Positions 55,319 through 64,000 of a DNA stretch of 64,000 nt are shown piece after piece. The DNA comes from Terriglobia bacterium. Its GTDB lineage: Bacteria; Acidobacteriota; Terriglobia; Bryobacterales; Bryobacteraceae. The stretch spans positions 29,879-93,878 of the forward strand of contig JAIQFS010000020.1 of assembly GCA_020073145.1 (NCBI GenBank), given 5' to 3'. Within the stretch, counting starts at the first letter, position 1. Every line of letters begins with the position of its first letter. The position numbers were made by a program, and so were the translations under genes. The notes below the pieces were generated by a model, which saw nothing but the letters and a program-made list of their open reading frames with translations, did no database searches and was not told where the DNA came from.

Positions 55319-56362
55319 TTGTCCATTCCGCCACAAATCCGTTACCGCGACGCCGGCGTCGATATCGATGAAGCCGACCGCGCCGTCTCGTCCATCAAGC
55401 AAATGGCGCGCCGCACCTTTACTCGCGGCGTGCTCACGGACATCGGCAGCTTCGGCGCCTCTTACCAGCTTTCCGGGCTGCGCAGGCCGGTGCTGGTGAG
55501 TTCCGCCGACGGCGTCGGAACCAAGCTGAAGATCGCGTTTCTGACCGGCCGCCACGACACCGTGGGTGAGGACCTGGTCAACCATTGCGTGAACGACATC
55601 GCGGTTCAAGGGGCGGCTCCGCTCTTCTTCCTCGATTACTTCGCCGTCGGCAAGCTGGATGCGGGCGTGGCGGCGTCGGTCGTATCGGGCATCGCCCGCG
55701 GATGCCGGCAGAACGGTTGCGCCCTGATCGGCGGCGAGACTGCCGAAATGCCCGGAATGTATACCGAAGGCGAATACGACCTGGCCGGTTTCATCGTCGG
55801 AGCCGCTGAGCGGTCGGAGTTGCTCACCGGCAAGGGGATTCGCGCCGACGATGTCTTGTTGGCTCTTCCATCAACTGGCCTCCACACCAATGGGTACTCG
55901 CTGGCCCGCAAATTGCTGTTTGATCAAGCCGGATACCGCTGCGAGACAGTGCTCCCCGAGTTGGGCGGCTCGCTGGCCGATGCCCTGCTTGCGGTTCACC
56001 GCAGTTACCTCAAACCCATTCGCGGTTTGCTCAAGGCTGGTCTCCTGCGAGGCGCTGCGCACATCACCGGCGGCGGCATCACCGACAACACGCCGCGTAT
56101 GCTCCCGAAGGGATTGGCGGTGGCGATCGAGACCGGGTCATGGCGGATTCCGCCGCTGTTCGAATTACTCCGGCGCATCGGGAACATCCCCACGGACGAC
56201 TACTTCCGCACGTTGAACCTGGGGATCGGGATGATCCTGGCGGTTCCGGCGCGGACCGCGGGCAAAGCCGAAGCCATGCTCCGCCGACTGGGGGAATTTC
56301 CTTTTCGTATCGGCTCGGTAGTGGCGCACCGCCGCGGACGCCCGCGCGTGGCCTACCAATGA
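55319..56362 (+). CDS. purM: Phosphoribosylformylglycinamidine cyclo-ligase
   Basis: Makes aminoimidazole ribonucleotide (fifth step of purine synthesis). 347 residues from a TTG at 55319; a weak ribosome site and a close dtd stop suggest coupling. AIRS motifs: YRDAGVDIDEAD at the start, SSADGVGTKLKIA, VNHCVNDIAVQGA, GGETAEMPGMY, and ITGGGITDNTPRML. Length is typical. Overlaps purN by 4 bases. Confidence 0.96.
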   Translation: MSIPPQIRYRDAGVDIDEADRAVSSIKQMARRTFTRGVLTDIGSFGASYQLSGLRRPVLVSSADGVGTKLKIAFLTGRHDTVGEDLVNHCVNDIAVQGAAPLFFLDYFAVGKLDAGVAASVVSGIARGCRQNGCALIGGETAEMPGMYTEGEYDLAGFIVGAAERSELLTGKGIRADDVLLALPSTGLHTNGYSLARKLLFDQAGYRCETVLPELGGSLADALLAVHRSYLKPIRGLLKAGLLRGAAHITGGGITDNTPRMLPKGLAVAIETGSWRIPPLFELLRRIGNIPTDDYFRTLNLGIGMILAVPARTAGKAEAMLRRLGEFPFRIGSVVAHRRGRPRVAYQ

Positions 56363-56958
56363 AGCGCCTGGCCATCTTGCTCTCCGGCCGCGGCTCCAAT
56401 TTTGAAGCCATTGCCGCCAACATCGCTCGCGGATCCATCGACGCCTCCATCGCGGTAGTCCTGAGTAACCGACGCGACGCCCGGGGACTGCAGATCGCCC
56501 GTGAGCGGGGACTGAACGCGGTCGCCCTGCCGTCGAAAGGAATGGACCGGGAGGCTTACGACCGCGGCTTGATTGCTGAGCTGCGGAAATACAGCGTCGA
56601 TCTGGTGTGTCTCGCGGGTTACATGCGTCTGTTGAGCGCTTCCTTCATTCGCGAGTTTCCCAACCGAATCTTGAATATTCACCCGTCCCTGTTGCCTGCT
56701 TTTCCGGGCCTCGACGCGCAGCATCAGGCGTTAGCTTACGGGGTGAAGGTCACCGGCTGCACGGTTCACTTTGTGGATGAGTATCTGGATGCCGGCCCGA
56801 TTCTCCTCCAGGCCGCCGTGCCCGTCCTGGACCAGGACACCGAGGAAACGCTGTCAGCGCGCATCTTGGCAGAGGAACACCGGATTTACTCCGAAGCCAT
56901 CCGGATCGTGTTGAGCGGCCAGTACCGCATCGAAGGCCGCCGCGTGATCCTTGGCTAG
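56359..56958 (+). CDS. purN: Phosphoribosylglycinamide formyltransferase
   Basis: Transfers a formyl group from 10-formyl-tetrahydrofolate to GAR (third purine step). 199 residues from the ATG overlapping purM's stop. LLSGRGSNFEAI at about 7-18 binds the phosphate; LAGYMRLLS and NIHPSLLPAFPG contain the catalytic Asn-His region; HFVDEYLDAGPIL contains the catalytic Asp. The 203 bases after it to 57161 are GC-rich, with no gene, tRNA or terminator that I can recognise. Confidence 0.96.
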   Translation: MKRLAILLSGRGSNFEAIAANIARGSIDASIAVVLSNRRDARGLQIARERGLNAVALPSKGMDREAYDRGLIAELRKYSVDLVCLAGYMRLLSASFIREFPNRILNIHPSLLPAFPGLDAQHQALAYGVKVTGCTVHFVDEYLDAGPILLQAAVPVLDQDTEETLSARILAEEHRIYSEAIRIVLSGQYRIEGRRVILG

Positions 56959-57161
56959 GGCCGCGCCCGCGGCCGGTACCCCACGGTCGACCGTTCCTTC
57001 AGCCGCGCCCGTGAAGGGCGGCGGGTCCGTCACCCGATTGCTGAGCCTAGCGCCCGATTGCGCGACGATGAAGGCCGCTCGCTCACGCTCGCGGTTCGTG
57101 TCCGACACGGAACCTAACCGTCAGGGAGCGGTAGTCTCCAAACGACTTCGGAGGCACCACC

Positions 57162-57446
57162 CTAGAAATTCGAAACCTTCTTCTGCGCGCGAAGCGCCAG
57201 GTACTCCGACAGCTTCATCGGCGGCCCGAAGCCGCCTTCCAACTGGCGTTCCACGGTTTTCTCGTATTGCCGCAACGTTTCCGTCCAGCGCCGGGATTGC
57301 ACCTGGCAGGATTCCAGGTCGAGGAGGATCTCGATCTCCCACGGCTCGAAGTTGTTGCGGTTGATCGTGCCGCTCTGCAGTTCCGCCATCAGCCGGCGAA
57401 ACCGGTTCAGCATGAGTTCGATCTGGATGACATCGTCTACGGCCAT
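57162..57446 (-). CDS. Small helical protein, unknown function
   Basis: 94 residues. Mostly amphipathic helix (VIQIELMLNRFRRLMAELQS; PWEIEILLDLESCQ; WTETLRQYEKTVERQLEGG), ending in MKLSEYLALRAQKKV. The composition is not that of a random GC-rich frame. No family recognised; similar small proteins occur in Acidobacteria. It is divergent from rpiB, with 82 bases between them. Confidence 0.68.
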   Translation of the reverse strand: MAVDDVIQIELMLNRFRRLMAELQSGTINRNNFEPWEIEILLDLESCQVQSRRWTETLRQYEKTVERQLEGGFGPPMKLSEYLALRAQKKVSNF

Positions 57447-57528
57447 TCAGTCCAGTCATCGGCAGATCCGCTCCGTAACTTTAGAGAGCCCGGTCGGCAC
57501 TCGACGGCCGGAGGTATGATGGATTGCA

Positions 57529-57981
57529 ATGAACCTGGTGGTGGCGAGCGATCACGCCGGATTTCCGCTGAAAGCGCAGGTGATCGAAGAACTCCTCAAA
57601 GTCGGCCATCTGGTGGCCGATCTAGGCACCGATTCCACGAATCCCGTGGACTATCCCGACTATGCCCGCGCGGTTGCGCAAGCCATCTTGACCGGCCGGG
57701 CCGAGCGCGCCGTGCTCCTTTGCGGCAGCGGCGCCGGCGCCAGCGTGGCCGCCAATAAGTTCCGTGGCATCCGCGCCGCCACCTGCCACGACAGCTTTTC
57801 CGCCCGGCAGTGCGTGGCGGATGACGACGTCAATGTCCTGTGCCTGGGCGCGCGCGTCATCGGACCCGAGCTGGCCCTCGACCTGGTCCGCGATTATGTC
57901 AGCGCGCGTTTTTCGGGCGCCGAGCGCCATCGCCGCCGCCTGGGCAAGATCGCGGCCTTCGAAGCCGATTTCGGCAAATAG
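57529..57981 (+). CDS. rpiB: Ribose-5-phosphate isomerase B
   Basis: Interconverts ribose 5-phosphate and ribulose 5-phosphate. 150 residues. VASDHAGFPLK at the N-terminus, the catalytic Cys segment LLCGSGAGASVAANK, HDSFSARQCVADDDVNVLCLGARVIG and a C-terminal Arg/His region complete the RpiB fold. Length is normal. yjbQ follows after 3 bases. Confidence 0.96.
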   Translation: MNLVVASDHAGFPLKAQVIEELLKVGHLVADLGTDSTNPVDYPDYARAVAQAILTGRAERAVLLCGSGAGASVAANKFRGIRAATCHDSFSARQCVADDDVNVLCLGARVIGPELALDLVRDYVSARFSGAERHRRRLGKIAAFEADFGK

Positions 57982-57984
57982 CCC

Positions 57985-58416
57985 GTGCCTGTCTTCCAGA
58001 AGGAGGTTCGCCTCTCCACCCGCGGCCGCTGTAACGTGCGGGATATCACCCGCGAGGTCGCCGACATCGTGGCCGCCAGCGGCATTGACGCCGGCATTGT
58101 GAATGTCTCCGGCGTCGGTTCCACGATTGGCATCACGACTTTGGAGTTCGAGCCCGGCTGCGTGGCCGACCTCCAGCGGGCTCTGGAGCAGATCGCCCCT
58201 TCCAACCCCGCCTACGCCCACAACGCGCGCTGGGGCGACGAGAACGGCTATGCGCATCTGCGCAGCGCGTTGATTGGAACGGCCAAAACATTCCCCGTGT
58301 CTGCCGGCAAGCTGGCCCTCGGCACTTGGCAGCAGATTGTGTTCTGCGATTTCGACGACCGCCCGCGCGACCGCCAGGTGGTCGTTACCGTCGTGGGAGA
58401 GAAGCCGGGCTCGTGA
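57985..58416 (+). CDS. YjbQ/UPF0047 family (secondary thiamine-phosphate synthase-type) protein
   Basis: 143 residues from a GTG. The UPF0047 fold is recognisable by INVSGVGS-like core VNVSGVGSTIGITTLEFEPG, then NGYAHLRSALIG, and GTWQQIVFCDFDDRPRDRQV. The usual histidine-Thr-Thr-Ala segment is changed to GSTIGITT. Family members show weak thiamine-phosphate synthase activity; the physiological role is unclear. The last 32 bases overlap the end of the convergent ggt gene. Confidence 0.85.
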   Translation: MPVFQKEVRLSTRGRCNVRDITREVADIVAASGIDAGIVNVSGVGSTIGITTLEFEPGCVADLQRALEQIAPSNPAYAHNARWGDENGYAHLRSALIGTAKTFPVSAGKLALGTWQQIVFCDFDDRPRDRQVVVTVVGEKPGS

Positions 58417-60073
58417 AATACGGATGCGGCTCCGGAACCGCTGCGCCGTCCTTGCGGGCATCGGAAGCGCCGTACTTCACTTTCGTCGCTGAGTCGTACA
58501 GCACGGCCTGCCCGCCGCCGACCGTGTCGGAAAAATCTCCCACCACGCGGAGCTGATGGCCGCGCGCCTCCAGCCCCTTTCGCACCTCGGCTTCGACCCG
58601 GTTCTCGATCGCCACCTGGCAGCCGGCCTGCGTCTCCTTCCGGAAGCGGGGTGTTTCCATCGCCAGCTGGATGTTCATGTCCTGATCGGCGATGTTGGAG
58701 ACGAACTGCGCGTGGGCCTGCGCCTGGTTCAGCCCTCCCATGATTCCGAATCCGATGTGCAGGTTCCCTTTTTCCATGAACCCCGGGATGATCGTGTGAA
58801 ACGGGCGCTTGCGCGGCGCCAGCGCATTGGGGTGACGCGCGTCGAGCGTGAAGAGCCCGCCCCGGTTGTGCAGCGCAAACCCGTAATCGTCCACCACCAC
58901 GGCCGAGCCGAAATCCGAAAACAGGCTTTGGATCAGTGAAACAATGTTGCCTTCCCGGTCCACCACCGAAAGGTAAATCGTGTCGCCCGCGCCCGGCAGC
59001 GGCTTGCCCGGGGGCACATCGCAGTTGGCCTTGGCCGGGTCGATGAGTTTGGCCCGCTCGCGCGCGTAGCTCAGGGAGAGCATTCCATCCACCGGGACTT
59101 TGGCGAACCGCGGGTCCGCCACATACCGCTGCAAGTCGGCGTAGGCCAGTTTCTGAGCCTCGATCTGGATGTGCAGCTCGTCAGCGCTGCGCGACATGTA
59201 GTCGCGCAGCGGAAACTGCGCGAACAGATTCAACATCTCCAAGGCCGCAATGCCCTGGCTGTTGGGCGGCATCTCGTATACCTTCCAGCCGCGGTACTCG
59301 GTGGAGATCGGCTGCACCCATTCGGCGGAAAAGTCGCTCAGGTCATCGGCCGCCATGGTTCCGCCCAGCCGCTTGCTGGTCTTCAGCAGCGCCTGCGCGA
59401 TGGGGCCGCGGTAGAACGCTTCCGGCCCCTGAGCCGCGATCAGCTTCAGCGCGGAGGCCATCTGCGGGTTGCGGAATATCTCGCCCAATTGCGGCGCATT
59501 TCCGTTGCGCAGGAAGACGCGGCTGGCATTTTCGTTCTCCTGCAGTTTACCCGTGTTGAGCCGCCAGTTCTCCTGAATGAGTTCGGTTAGCGGATAACCG
59601 TGCTCGGCATAGTAGATGGCCGGCTGGAACAGGTCCGCCCACGGCAGTTTGCCGAACTTCCCGTGCAGCTTGGCCCAGCCGTTTACCGCTCCGGGCACCG
59701 TAACCGACTGGATGCCGCGCTGCGGCATCGTCGTATGGCCCAGCGATTTGAGGAATTCAATGGTGAGCGCCCGCGGCGCCCAGCCGCTGGCGTTCAGCCC
59801 GGTCAGCTTGCCGGTTCGCGCGTCCCAATAAATTGCGAACAGGTCGCCGCCGATCCCGTTCATCATCGGCTCCACCACGCCCAGCGTCGCGTTGGCGGCG
59901 ATGGCAGCGTCGATGGCCGAGCCTCCGCGCGCCAGGATCTGGGCGCCGGCCTGCGACGCCAGCGTCTGGCTGGTGGCGACAATGCCGCGGTCGGAAATCA
60001 CCATCGACCGCGCCTGGGTCCGGTCCTGAGCCAGTGCGGGCATTACCAAAGCCAGAAGCAGCAGAATGCGCAT
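58385..60073 (-). CDS. ggt: Gamma-glutamyltransferase, exported
   Basis: 562 residues from the ATG at 60073, which starts a signal peptide (MRILLLLALVMPALAQ). The Ntn-hydrolase precursor has the large subunit, then the autoprocessing site GAGDTIYLSVVD with nucleophile Thr near 364, and the small subunit ending in SDTVGGGQAVLYD. It hydrolyses or transfers the gamma-glutamyl group of glutathione-type substrates in the periplasm. The usual active-site region NDEMDDF is replaced by SLFSDFGSAVVVDDYG. Convergent with yjbQ, overlapping by 32 bases. Confidence 0.92.
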   Translation of the reverse strand: MRILLLLALVMPALAQDRTQARSMVISDRGIVATSQTLASQAGAQILARGGSAIDAAIAANATLGVVEPMMNGIGGDLFAIYWDARTGKLTGLNASGWAPRALTIEFLKSLGHTTMPQRGIQSVTVPGAVNGWAKLHGKFGKLPWADLFQPAIYYAEHGYPLTELIQENWRLNTGKLQENENASRVFLRNGNAPQLGEIFRNPQMASALKLIAAQGPEAFYRGPIAQALLKTSKRLGGTMAADDLSDFSAEWVQPISTEYRGWKVYEMPPNSQGIAALEMLNLFAQFPLRDYMSRSADELHIQIEAQKLAYADLQRYVADPRFAKVPVDGMLSLSYARERAKLIDPAKANCDVPPGKPLPGAGDTIYLSVVDREGNIVSLIQSLFSDFGSAVVVDDYGFALHNRGGLFTLDARHPNALAPRKRPFHTIIPGFMEKGNLHIGFGIMGGLNQAQAHAQFVSNIADQDMNIQLAMETPRFRKETQAGCQVAIENRVEAEVRKGLEARGHQLRVVGDFSDTVGGGQAVLYDSATKVKYGASDARKDGAAVPEPHPYFTSPASLPRR

Positions 60074-60141
60074 GACCGCGATCATAACAAGTGCCGCCGG
60101 GCCTCGCATTCGTACTTGTTACAATAAGGGCTCAACCACTC

Positions 60142-61167
60142 ATGCTGGACGGACGTATCCAGGAACTGGAATCCAGTCTCCTCGCGCGCATTACATCCGC
60201 TCGCTCCGCCGAAGAGCTGGAAGCCGTGCGGGTGGAAGCGCTCGGCCGCAAGGAGGGCGCGCTTACCCTGATCGGCAAGGAGATGGGCAAGCTTGCGCCC
60301 GAGGACCGGAAACGCGTGGGCGCGCTGCTCAACGGCGCGAAGCAGAAGATCGAAGCGGCGCTCGAATCCAAGGGGCGGCAGATGGCGGACGCCGGGCTCC
60401 GCGTCCGCCTCGATGCCGAGTGGATCGACCTCACCCTGCCCGCGCCTGGCCCGCGCCGCGGCCACCTGCACCCTATGACCCACATCCAGCGCGAGCTGGA
60501 AGAGCTGTTCGTCTCCATGGGCTTCACGGTGCTCGACGGCCCCGAGGTCGAAACCGAATACCGGAACTTCGATGCGTTGAACATCCCCGCCACCCATCCC
60601 GCGCGCGACGCCCAGGATACGTTCTGGCTGGAAGGCGGCAACTTGCTGCGCACCCACACGTCGCCCGTCCAGGTGCGCGGCATGGAGAAGCTCGGCCCGC
60701 CGCTGCGCATGATCGCGCCCGGTCGCGTCTTCCGCAATGAGAGCGTCGACGCCTCGCACGAGCATACCTTTTACCAGATCGAAGGCATGATGGTGGATCG
60801 CAATATTTCCGTCGCGCACCTCCTGTACTTCATGAGGATCATGCTGACCGCCATTTTTCATCGCGACGTCAACGTCCGTCTGCGCCCCGGATATTTTCCG
60901 TTCGTCGAGCCGGGCTTCGAGCTGGACTTGCAGTGCCTGCTCTGCGGCGGCTCGGGATGCCCGGTGTGCAAGCAAAGCGGCTGGGTCGAGCAGATGGGGT
61001 GCGGCCTGGTCCATCCCAACGTGCTGCGCATGAGCGGCATCGATCCCGAGGAGTGGAGCGGATTCGCCTTCGGCCTGGGGATTACGCGCCTGGCCATGAT
61101 GCGCTACGGCATCGACGACATCCGCCTGCTGCAAGGCGGCGATCTCAGGTTTCTGGAGCAGTTCTAG
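60142..61167 (+). CDS. pheS: Phenylalanyl-tRNA synthetase alpha subunit
   Basis: 341 residues from the ATG at 60142. N-terminal coiled coil (IQELESSLLARITSARSAEE), then the class-II catalytic core: HPMTHIQRELEELF, motif 2 RVFRNESVDASHEHTFYQ, and motif 3 GLGITRLAMMRYGIDDIR. Forms an alpha2-beta2 enzyme with pheT, which begins 2 bases after the stop. A TACAAT box at 60120-60125 may be the promoter -10 element. Confidence 0.97.
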   Translation: MLDGRIQELESSLLARITSARSAEELEAVRVEALGRKEGALTLIGKEMGKLAPEDRKRVGALLNGAKQKIEAALESKGRQMADAGLRVRLDAEWIDLTLPAPGPRRGHLHPMTHIQRELEELFVSMGFTVLDGPEVETEYRNFDALNIPATHPARDAQDTFWLEGGNLLRTHTSPVQVRGMEKLGPPLRMIAPGRVFRNESVDASHEHTFYQIEGMMVDRNISVAHLLYFMRIMLTAIFHRDVNVRLRPGYFPFVEPGFELDLQCLLCGGSGCPVCKQSGWVEQMGCGLVHPNVLRMSGIDPEEWSGFAFGLGITRLAMMRYGIDDIRLLQGGDLRFLEQF

Positions 61168-61169
61168 CT

Positions 61170-63503
61170 TTGAAATTTTCTTACAACTGGATTCGGGAAT
61201 TCGTAGAGGACCTCGATTGCGCCCCGGGCGCGCTCGAGAAGCTTGTCACCATGAAGACCGCCGAGTGCGAGGGCATCGAGGTGGCGGGCGCGCTGCTCGA
61301 CCGCGCCTGTGCCGCCCGCGTCGAGTCCGTCGAACCGATCCCCAATAGCCACAACGTCAAGGCCGTGGTCGACGCCGGCCGCTACGGCCGCAAAACCGTG
61401 GTGTGCGGCGCACCCAACTGCCGCGCCGGCCTGATCACGGCGTATGCTCCCATCGGCAAGAAGGTGGTCAACGGCGTCGAAAGCGACGGCATGCTGGCCA
61501 GCGGGGCCGAGCTTGGCCTCAACCGCGATCACGCCGGGATCCTCGAACTCGACGCCCAGGTAGGCGCGCCTATTGGCGGCTGCGTTCCCGACAGCATCAT
61601 CGAAATCGACAACAAGTCGATCACCCATCGTCCCGACCTGTGGGGCCATCTCGGCATGGCGCGGGAAGTGGCGGCAATCCTCGGCCACGCGCTGAAAGAC
61701 CCCGTGCGGCCGGACCTCCTGCCGCAAGGCGCGGGCGGCATCCGGATCCAGATCGAAGACCTCGATCTCTGCCCCCGGTACAGCGCCCTGGTGTTCGAGA
61801 ACGTGACGGTGCAACCGTCGCCGCTCTGGCTGCAGTACCGCCTGACCGCCATCGGGGTGAACCCCATCAACAACATCGTCGACATGACGAACCACGTGAT
61901 GGCGGAGCTGGCGCAGCCCATGCACGCCTTCGACGCGGATCTGCTGAAAGGCGGCACGATCTTCATCCGCCCCGCCAAGGCCGGCGAGCGCTTCCGCGCG
62001 CTGAATGAAGAGGAATACACGCTCGACCCGTCGAACCTGGTGATCGCCGATGCCGCGGGCGCCATTGCGCTCGGCGGCGTCATCGGCGGCCTGGACAGCG
62101 CCATCGGCGACAAGACCACGCGGGTCGTGCTCGAGAGCGCGAATTTCCTCGGCTCGTCCATCCGCAGGACCTCGTCCGCGATCAAACTGCGCACCGATGC
62201 TTCCATGCGTTTCGAAAAGGCGCAGGACCCGGCCAACACCGTCCGCGGCCTCGCCCGCGCCGTGGAACTGCTGCAGGAACTCTCGCCCGGAATCCGCGTG
62301 GCGGGCGGCGTCGCCGATCAAAAGAAGGACATCCCCGCGCCGCCGCCCATCGAGCTGCCGCTCGACTGGCTGGAGCGAAAGCTGGGCCGCGCCGTCGAGC
62401 CCGCCGAAGTGCGCCGGATTCTCGGGCAACTCGCATTCGGTGTGTCGGAGCCGAAGCGCGGCGTCTTCTCCGTGACGGTGCCGTCCTGGCGCGCCACCAA
62501 GGACATCTCGATCAAAGACGACCTGGTGGAAGAAGTCGGCCGCATGGTCGGATACGATTCCATTACCCCGCAGGCGCCGCTGGTCCCCACCGCCGTGCCG
62601 CCCGAGAACGCCGAGCGCCGTTTCCAGCACCAGGCCCGCCAGATTTTCGCCGACCAGGGATTCACCGAAGTCTACAACTACTCGTTTCTCAGCGAGGACA
62701 CGGCGCGCATTTTCGGCTTCGACCCTGCGGCGCACGTGCGCGTGACCAATCCGATTGCCTCCGACCAGGCGCTGCTGCGGACTTCGCTGCAGCCCGGGAT
62801 CTGGAAGAACATCACCGAAAACCAGAAGCACCGGGACACCTTTCGCGTTTTCGAAATCGGCTTGGAGATCCACAAACCGGAGGTGGACCTGACTGCGGAA
62901 GGGATCCTGGATTTGCCGGACGAGATCGTGCACCTCGTGGCCGCCCTCTATGATCGCGACAGCGATGGTGTCACAGGCTTGTTCGAGATCAAGCGCGCGG
63001 CCGAGTGTCTCCTGCCCGGCGCCCGCGTGTGTCCTGCGGAAGCGCGCTCGTTCGAGCATCCCGCGCGCGCCGCCGACGTTCAATGGCGCGGCGAAACCGT
63101 GGGGCGCCTGTTCGAGCTGCATCCCTCGCTGGTAGAAGCCGGCCGGGCCGCTGTACTGGATCTCGATCTCCAGGCCGTCGAGAGGCTGGCGGCGGTCGAG
63201 ACGAAGTACACGCCCATTCGCCGCTACCCTTCGAGCGCGTTCGATCTTTCGGTGATCGCCGGGTTACGCGAGCAAGTCGGCAAGCTGGAGTCGGCCATCG
63301 CCTCCTTCGCCGGCCCGCTGCTCGAATCCATCCAGTTCGTGCGGGAATACTCCGGTCCGCCTTTCGAAGCCGGCCGCAAGAGCGTCACCTTCCGGCTGAC
63401 GGTCGGCTCTGCGGAGCGCACGCTTTCCTCTGAAGAAGTGGGGACGATTCGCGGTGGCATCATCGACGGCATGCGCGAACTCGGCTACGAACTCCGCGTG
63501 TGA
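61170..63503 (+). CDS. pheT: Phenylalanyl-tRNA synthetase beta subunit
   Basis: 777 residues from a TTG at 61170 that gives the typical start KFSYNWIREFVE; GGAG lies 11 bases upstream. Domains in order: tRNA-binding/EMAP-like (about 40-150; NSHNVKAVVDAGRYG, CGAPNCRAG), B3/B4 editing region, B5, a catalytic-like core, and the anticodon-binding ferredoxin-like domain at the end (RRYPSSAFDLSVIAG...FRLTVGSAERTL). Partner of PheS. Length is normal. Confidence 0.96.
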   Translation: MKFSYNWIREFVEDLDCAPGALEKLVTMKTAECEGIEVAGALLDRACAARVESVEPIPNSHNVKAVVDAGRYGRKTVVCGAPNCRAGLITAYAPIGKKVVNGVESDGMLASGAELGLNRDHAGILELDAQVGAPIGGCVPDSIIEIDNKSITHRPDLWGHLGMAREVAAILGHALKDPVRPDLLPQGAGGIRIQIEDLDLCPRYSALVFENVTVQPSPLWLQYRLTAIGVNPINNIVDMTNHVMAELAQPMHAFDADLLKGGTIFIRPAKAGERFRALNEEEYTLDPSNLVIADAAGAIALGGVIGGLDSAIGDKTTRVVLESANFLGSSIRRTSSAIKLRTDASMRFEKAQDPANTVRGLARAVELLQELSPGIRVAGGVADQKKDIPAPPPIELPLDWLERKLGRAVEPAEVRRILGQLAFGVSEPKRGVFSVTVPSWRATKDISIKDDLVEEVGRMVGYDSITPQAPLVPTAVPPENAERRFQHQARQIFADQGFTEVYNYSFLSEDTARIFGFDPAAHVRVTNPIASDQALLRTSLQPGIWKNITENQKHRDTFRVFEIGLEIHKPEVDLTAEGILDLPDEIVHLVAALYDRDSDGVTGLFEIKRAAECLLPGARVCPAEARSFEHPARAADVQWRGETVGRLFELHPSLVEAGRAAVLDLDLQAVERLAAVETKYTPIRRYPSSAFDLSVIAGLREQVGKLESAIASFAGPLLESIQFVREYSGPPFEAGRKSVTFRLTVGSAERTLSSEEVGTIRGGIIDGMRELGYELRV

Positions 63504-63925
63504 GCACCGCTCGCGTCAAACCCGGCGGCTGGGTCGAGCGCAAGCGCGGCCCCTGCCGCTGGTGCGGCGCGGAAGTTCCCCGCGGCCGATTCACCTTCTG
63601 CGGCCCGGCCTGCGTGCACGAGTGGAAACTGCGCACCGATCCAAGCTACCTGCGTGAAGAGGTCTTCGCCCGCGACCACGGCGTCTGTGCGCAATGCGAC
63701 CTCGACACCGAAGCGCTCCGCCGAGACAAACGGAAGCTCGACTACGCCGCCCGCCGCCGGTTTGAGAAAGAGTGGGGCGGCCGCCGCCATCTGTGGGACG
63801 CCGACCACATCGTGCCCGTCGTCGAAGGCGGCGGCGAATGCGACCTCTCCAACATGCGCACCCTATGCCTCCGGTGCCACCGCGCGGCGACCACCGCGCT
63901 ACGAAAACGCCTCGCGGCCAAATAG
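63500..63925 (+). CDS. HNH endonuclease-like protein
   Basis: 141 residues from a GTG overlapping the pheT stop (GTGA). A first zinc-type pair CRWCG...CGPACVHEW is followed by VCAQC and the HNH core: DADHIVPVVEGGGECDLSN and MRTLCLRCHRAAT, with the DH and N/H residues present. HNH domains cut or nick DNA. No methyltransferase or phage genes are nearby, so a repair or orphan-nuclease role is possible. The bases from 63926 to the window end hold nothing I recognise. Confidence 0.87.
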   Translation: MSTARVKPGGWVERKRGPCRWCGAEVPRGRFTFCGPACVHEWKLRTDPSYLREEVFARDHGVCAQCDLDTEALRRDKRKLDYAARRRFEKEWGGRRHLWDADHIVPVVEGGGECDLSNMRTLCLRCHRAATTALRKRLAAK

Positions 63926-64000
63926 TCGATCCCTGGACTTGACACATACTCGTTTGCGAGGATCAAGGAAAGCGCGCGTTTCCGGAATACCGGAAGTCCC

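Noticed and set aside
61164..63122. 652-codon minus-strand frame opposite pheT
   Set aside because: Exact antisense of pheT, low-complexity composition, no recognisable motif or ribosome site.

Overview
The window looks like chromosome of a high-GC, Gram-negative member of Acidobacteriota, most like the Solibacter/Bryobacter group. The reasons are the secreted DUF1592-type cytochrome followed by a DUF1552 protein, the many signal-peptide proteins of unassigned family, the small acidobacteria-style helical proteins, and outer-membrane proteins. Taxonomy is inferred from gene content only; there is no rRNA gene. No tRNA, CRISPR array, insertion sequence or prophage was recognised.

The striking part is 4.0-21.3 kb, an electron-transfer island built from two convergent operons. 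The plus-strand operon (4023-14961) runs: outer-membrane monoheme cytochrome/beta-barrel fusion (Cyc2-like architecture), cupredoxin, GltD-like iron-sulfur flavoprotein with a C-terminal ferredoxin module, Rieske protein, split cytochrome b (b6-like and subunit IV-like), octaheme cytochrome c, Ig-like/monoheme protein, an internally duplicated protein of unknown function, and a CtaA-like membrane protein. Most junctions are ATGA overlaps. The minus-strand operon (21340-15011) runs: OmcA/MtrC-like decaheme cytochrome, DmsE/MtrA-like decaheme cytochrome, MtrB/PioB-like barrel, tetraheme cytochrome. The two operons together encode 34 CxxCH heme motifs. The simplest reading is a trans-outer-membrane electron conduit wired through periplasmic carriers to a Rieske/cytochrome b quinone oxidoreductase; the direction (metal oxidation or respiration of an extracellular acceptor) cannot be decided from sequence. 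Regulators flank the island: histidine kinase/response regulator plus Crp/Fnr protein on the left, MarR protein and a second kinase/regulator pair on the right.

21.6-29.8 kb holds DUF488, a ClC chloride channel, MarR with its palindromic operator, the second two-component system, small helical or membrane proteins, SSB and a TPR protein. 29.9-39.9 kb is a catabolic, secreted-protein region: DUF1592 and DUF1552 proteins, ankyrin-repeat protein, DUF6152 protein, carboxylesterase and amidohydrolase, with a promoter whose -10 box is framed by a perfect inverted repeat.

40-64 kb is mostly housekeeping: comM, guaB, transaldolase, miaB, bifunctional nuclease, tyrS, folP, greA, a CDP-alcohol phosphatidyltransferase, acpS, dtd, purM-purN, rpiB, yjbQ, ggt, pheS-pheT and an HNH protein. 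Embedded in it is a nickel/cobalt locus (nikR, then divergent cbiM-cbiQ-cbiO) with a frameshifted HEAT-repeat gene between. A PIN-domain toxin remnant lies before tyrS.
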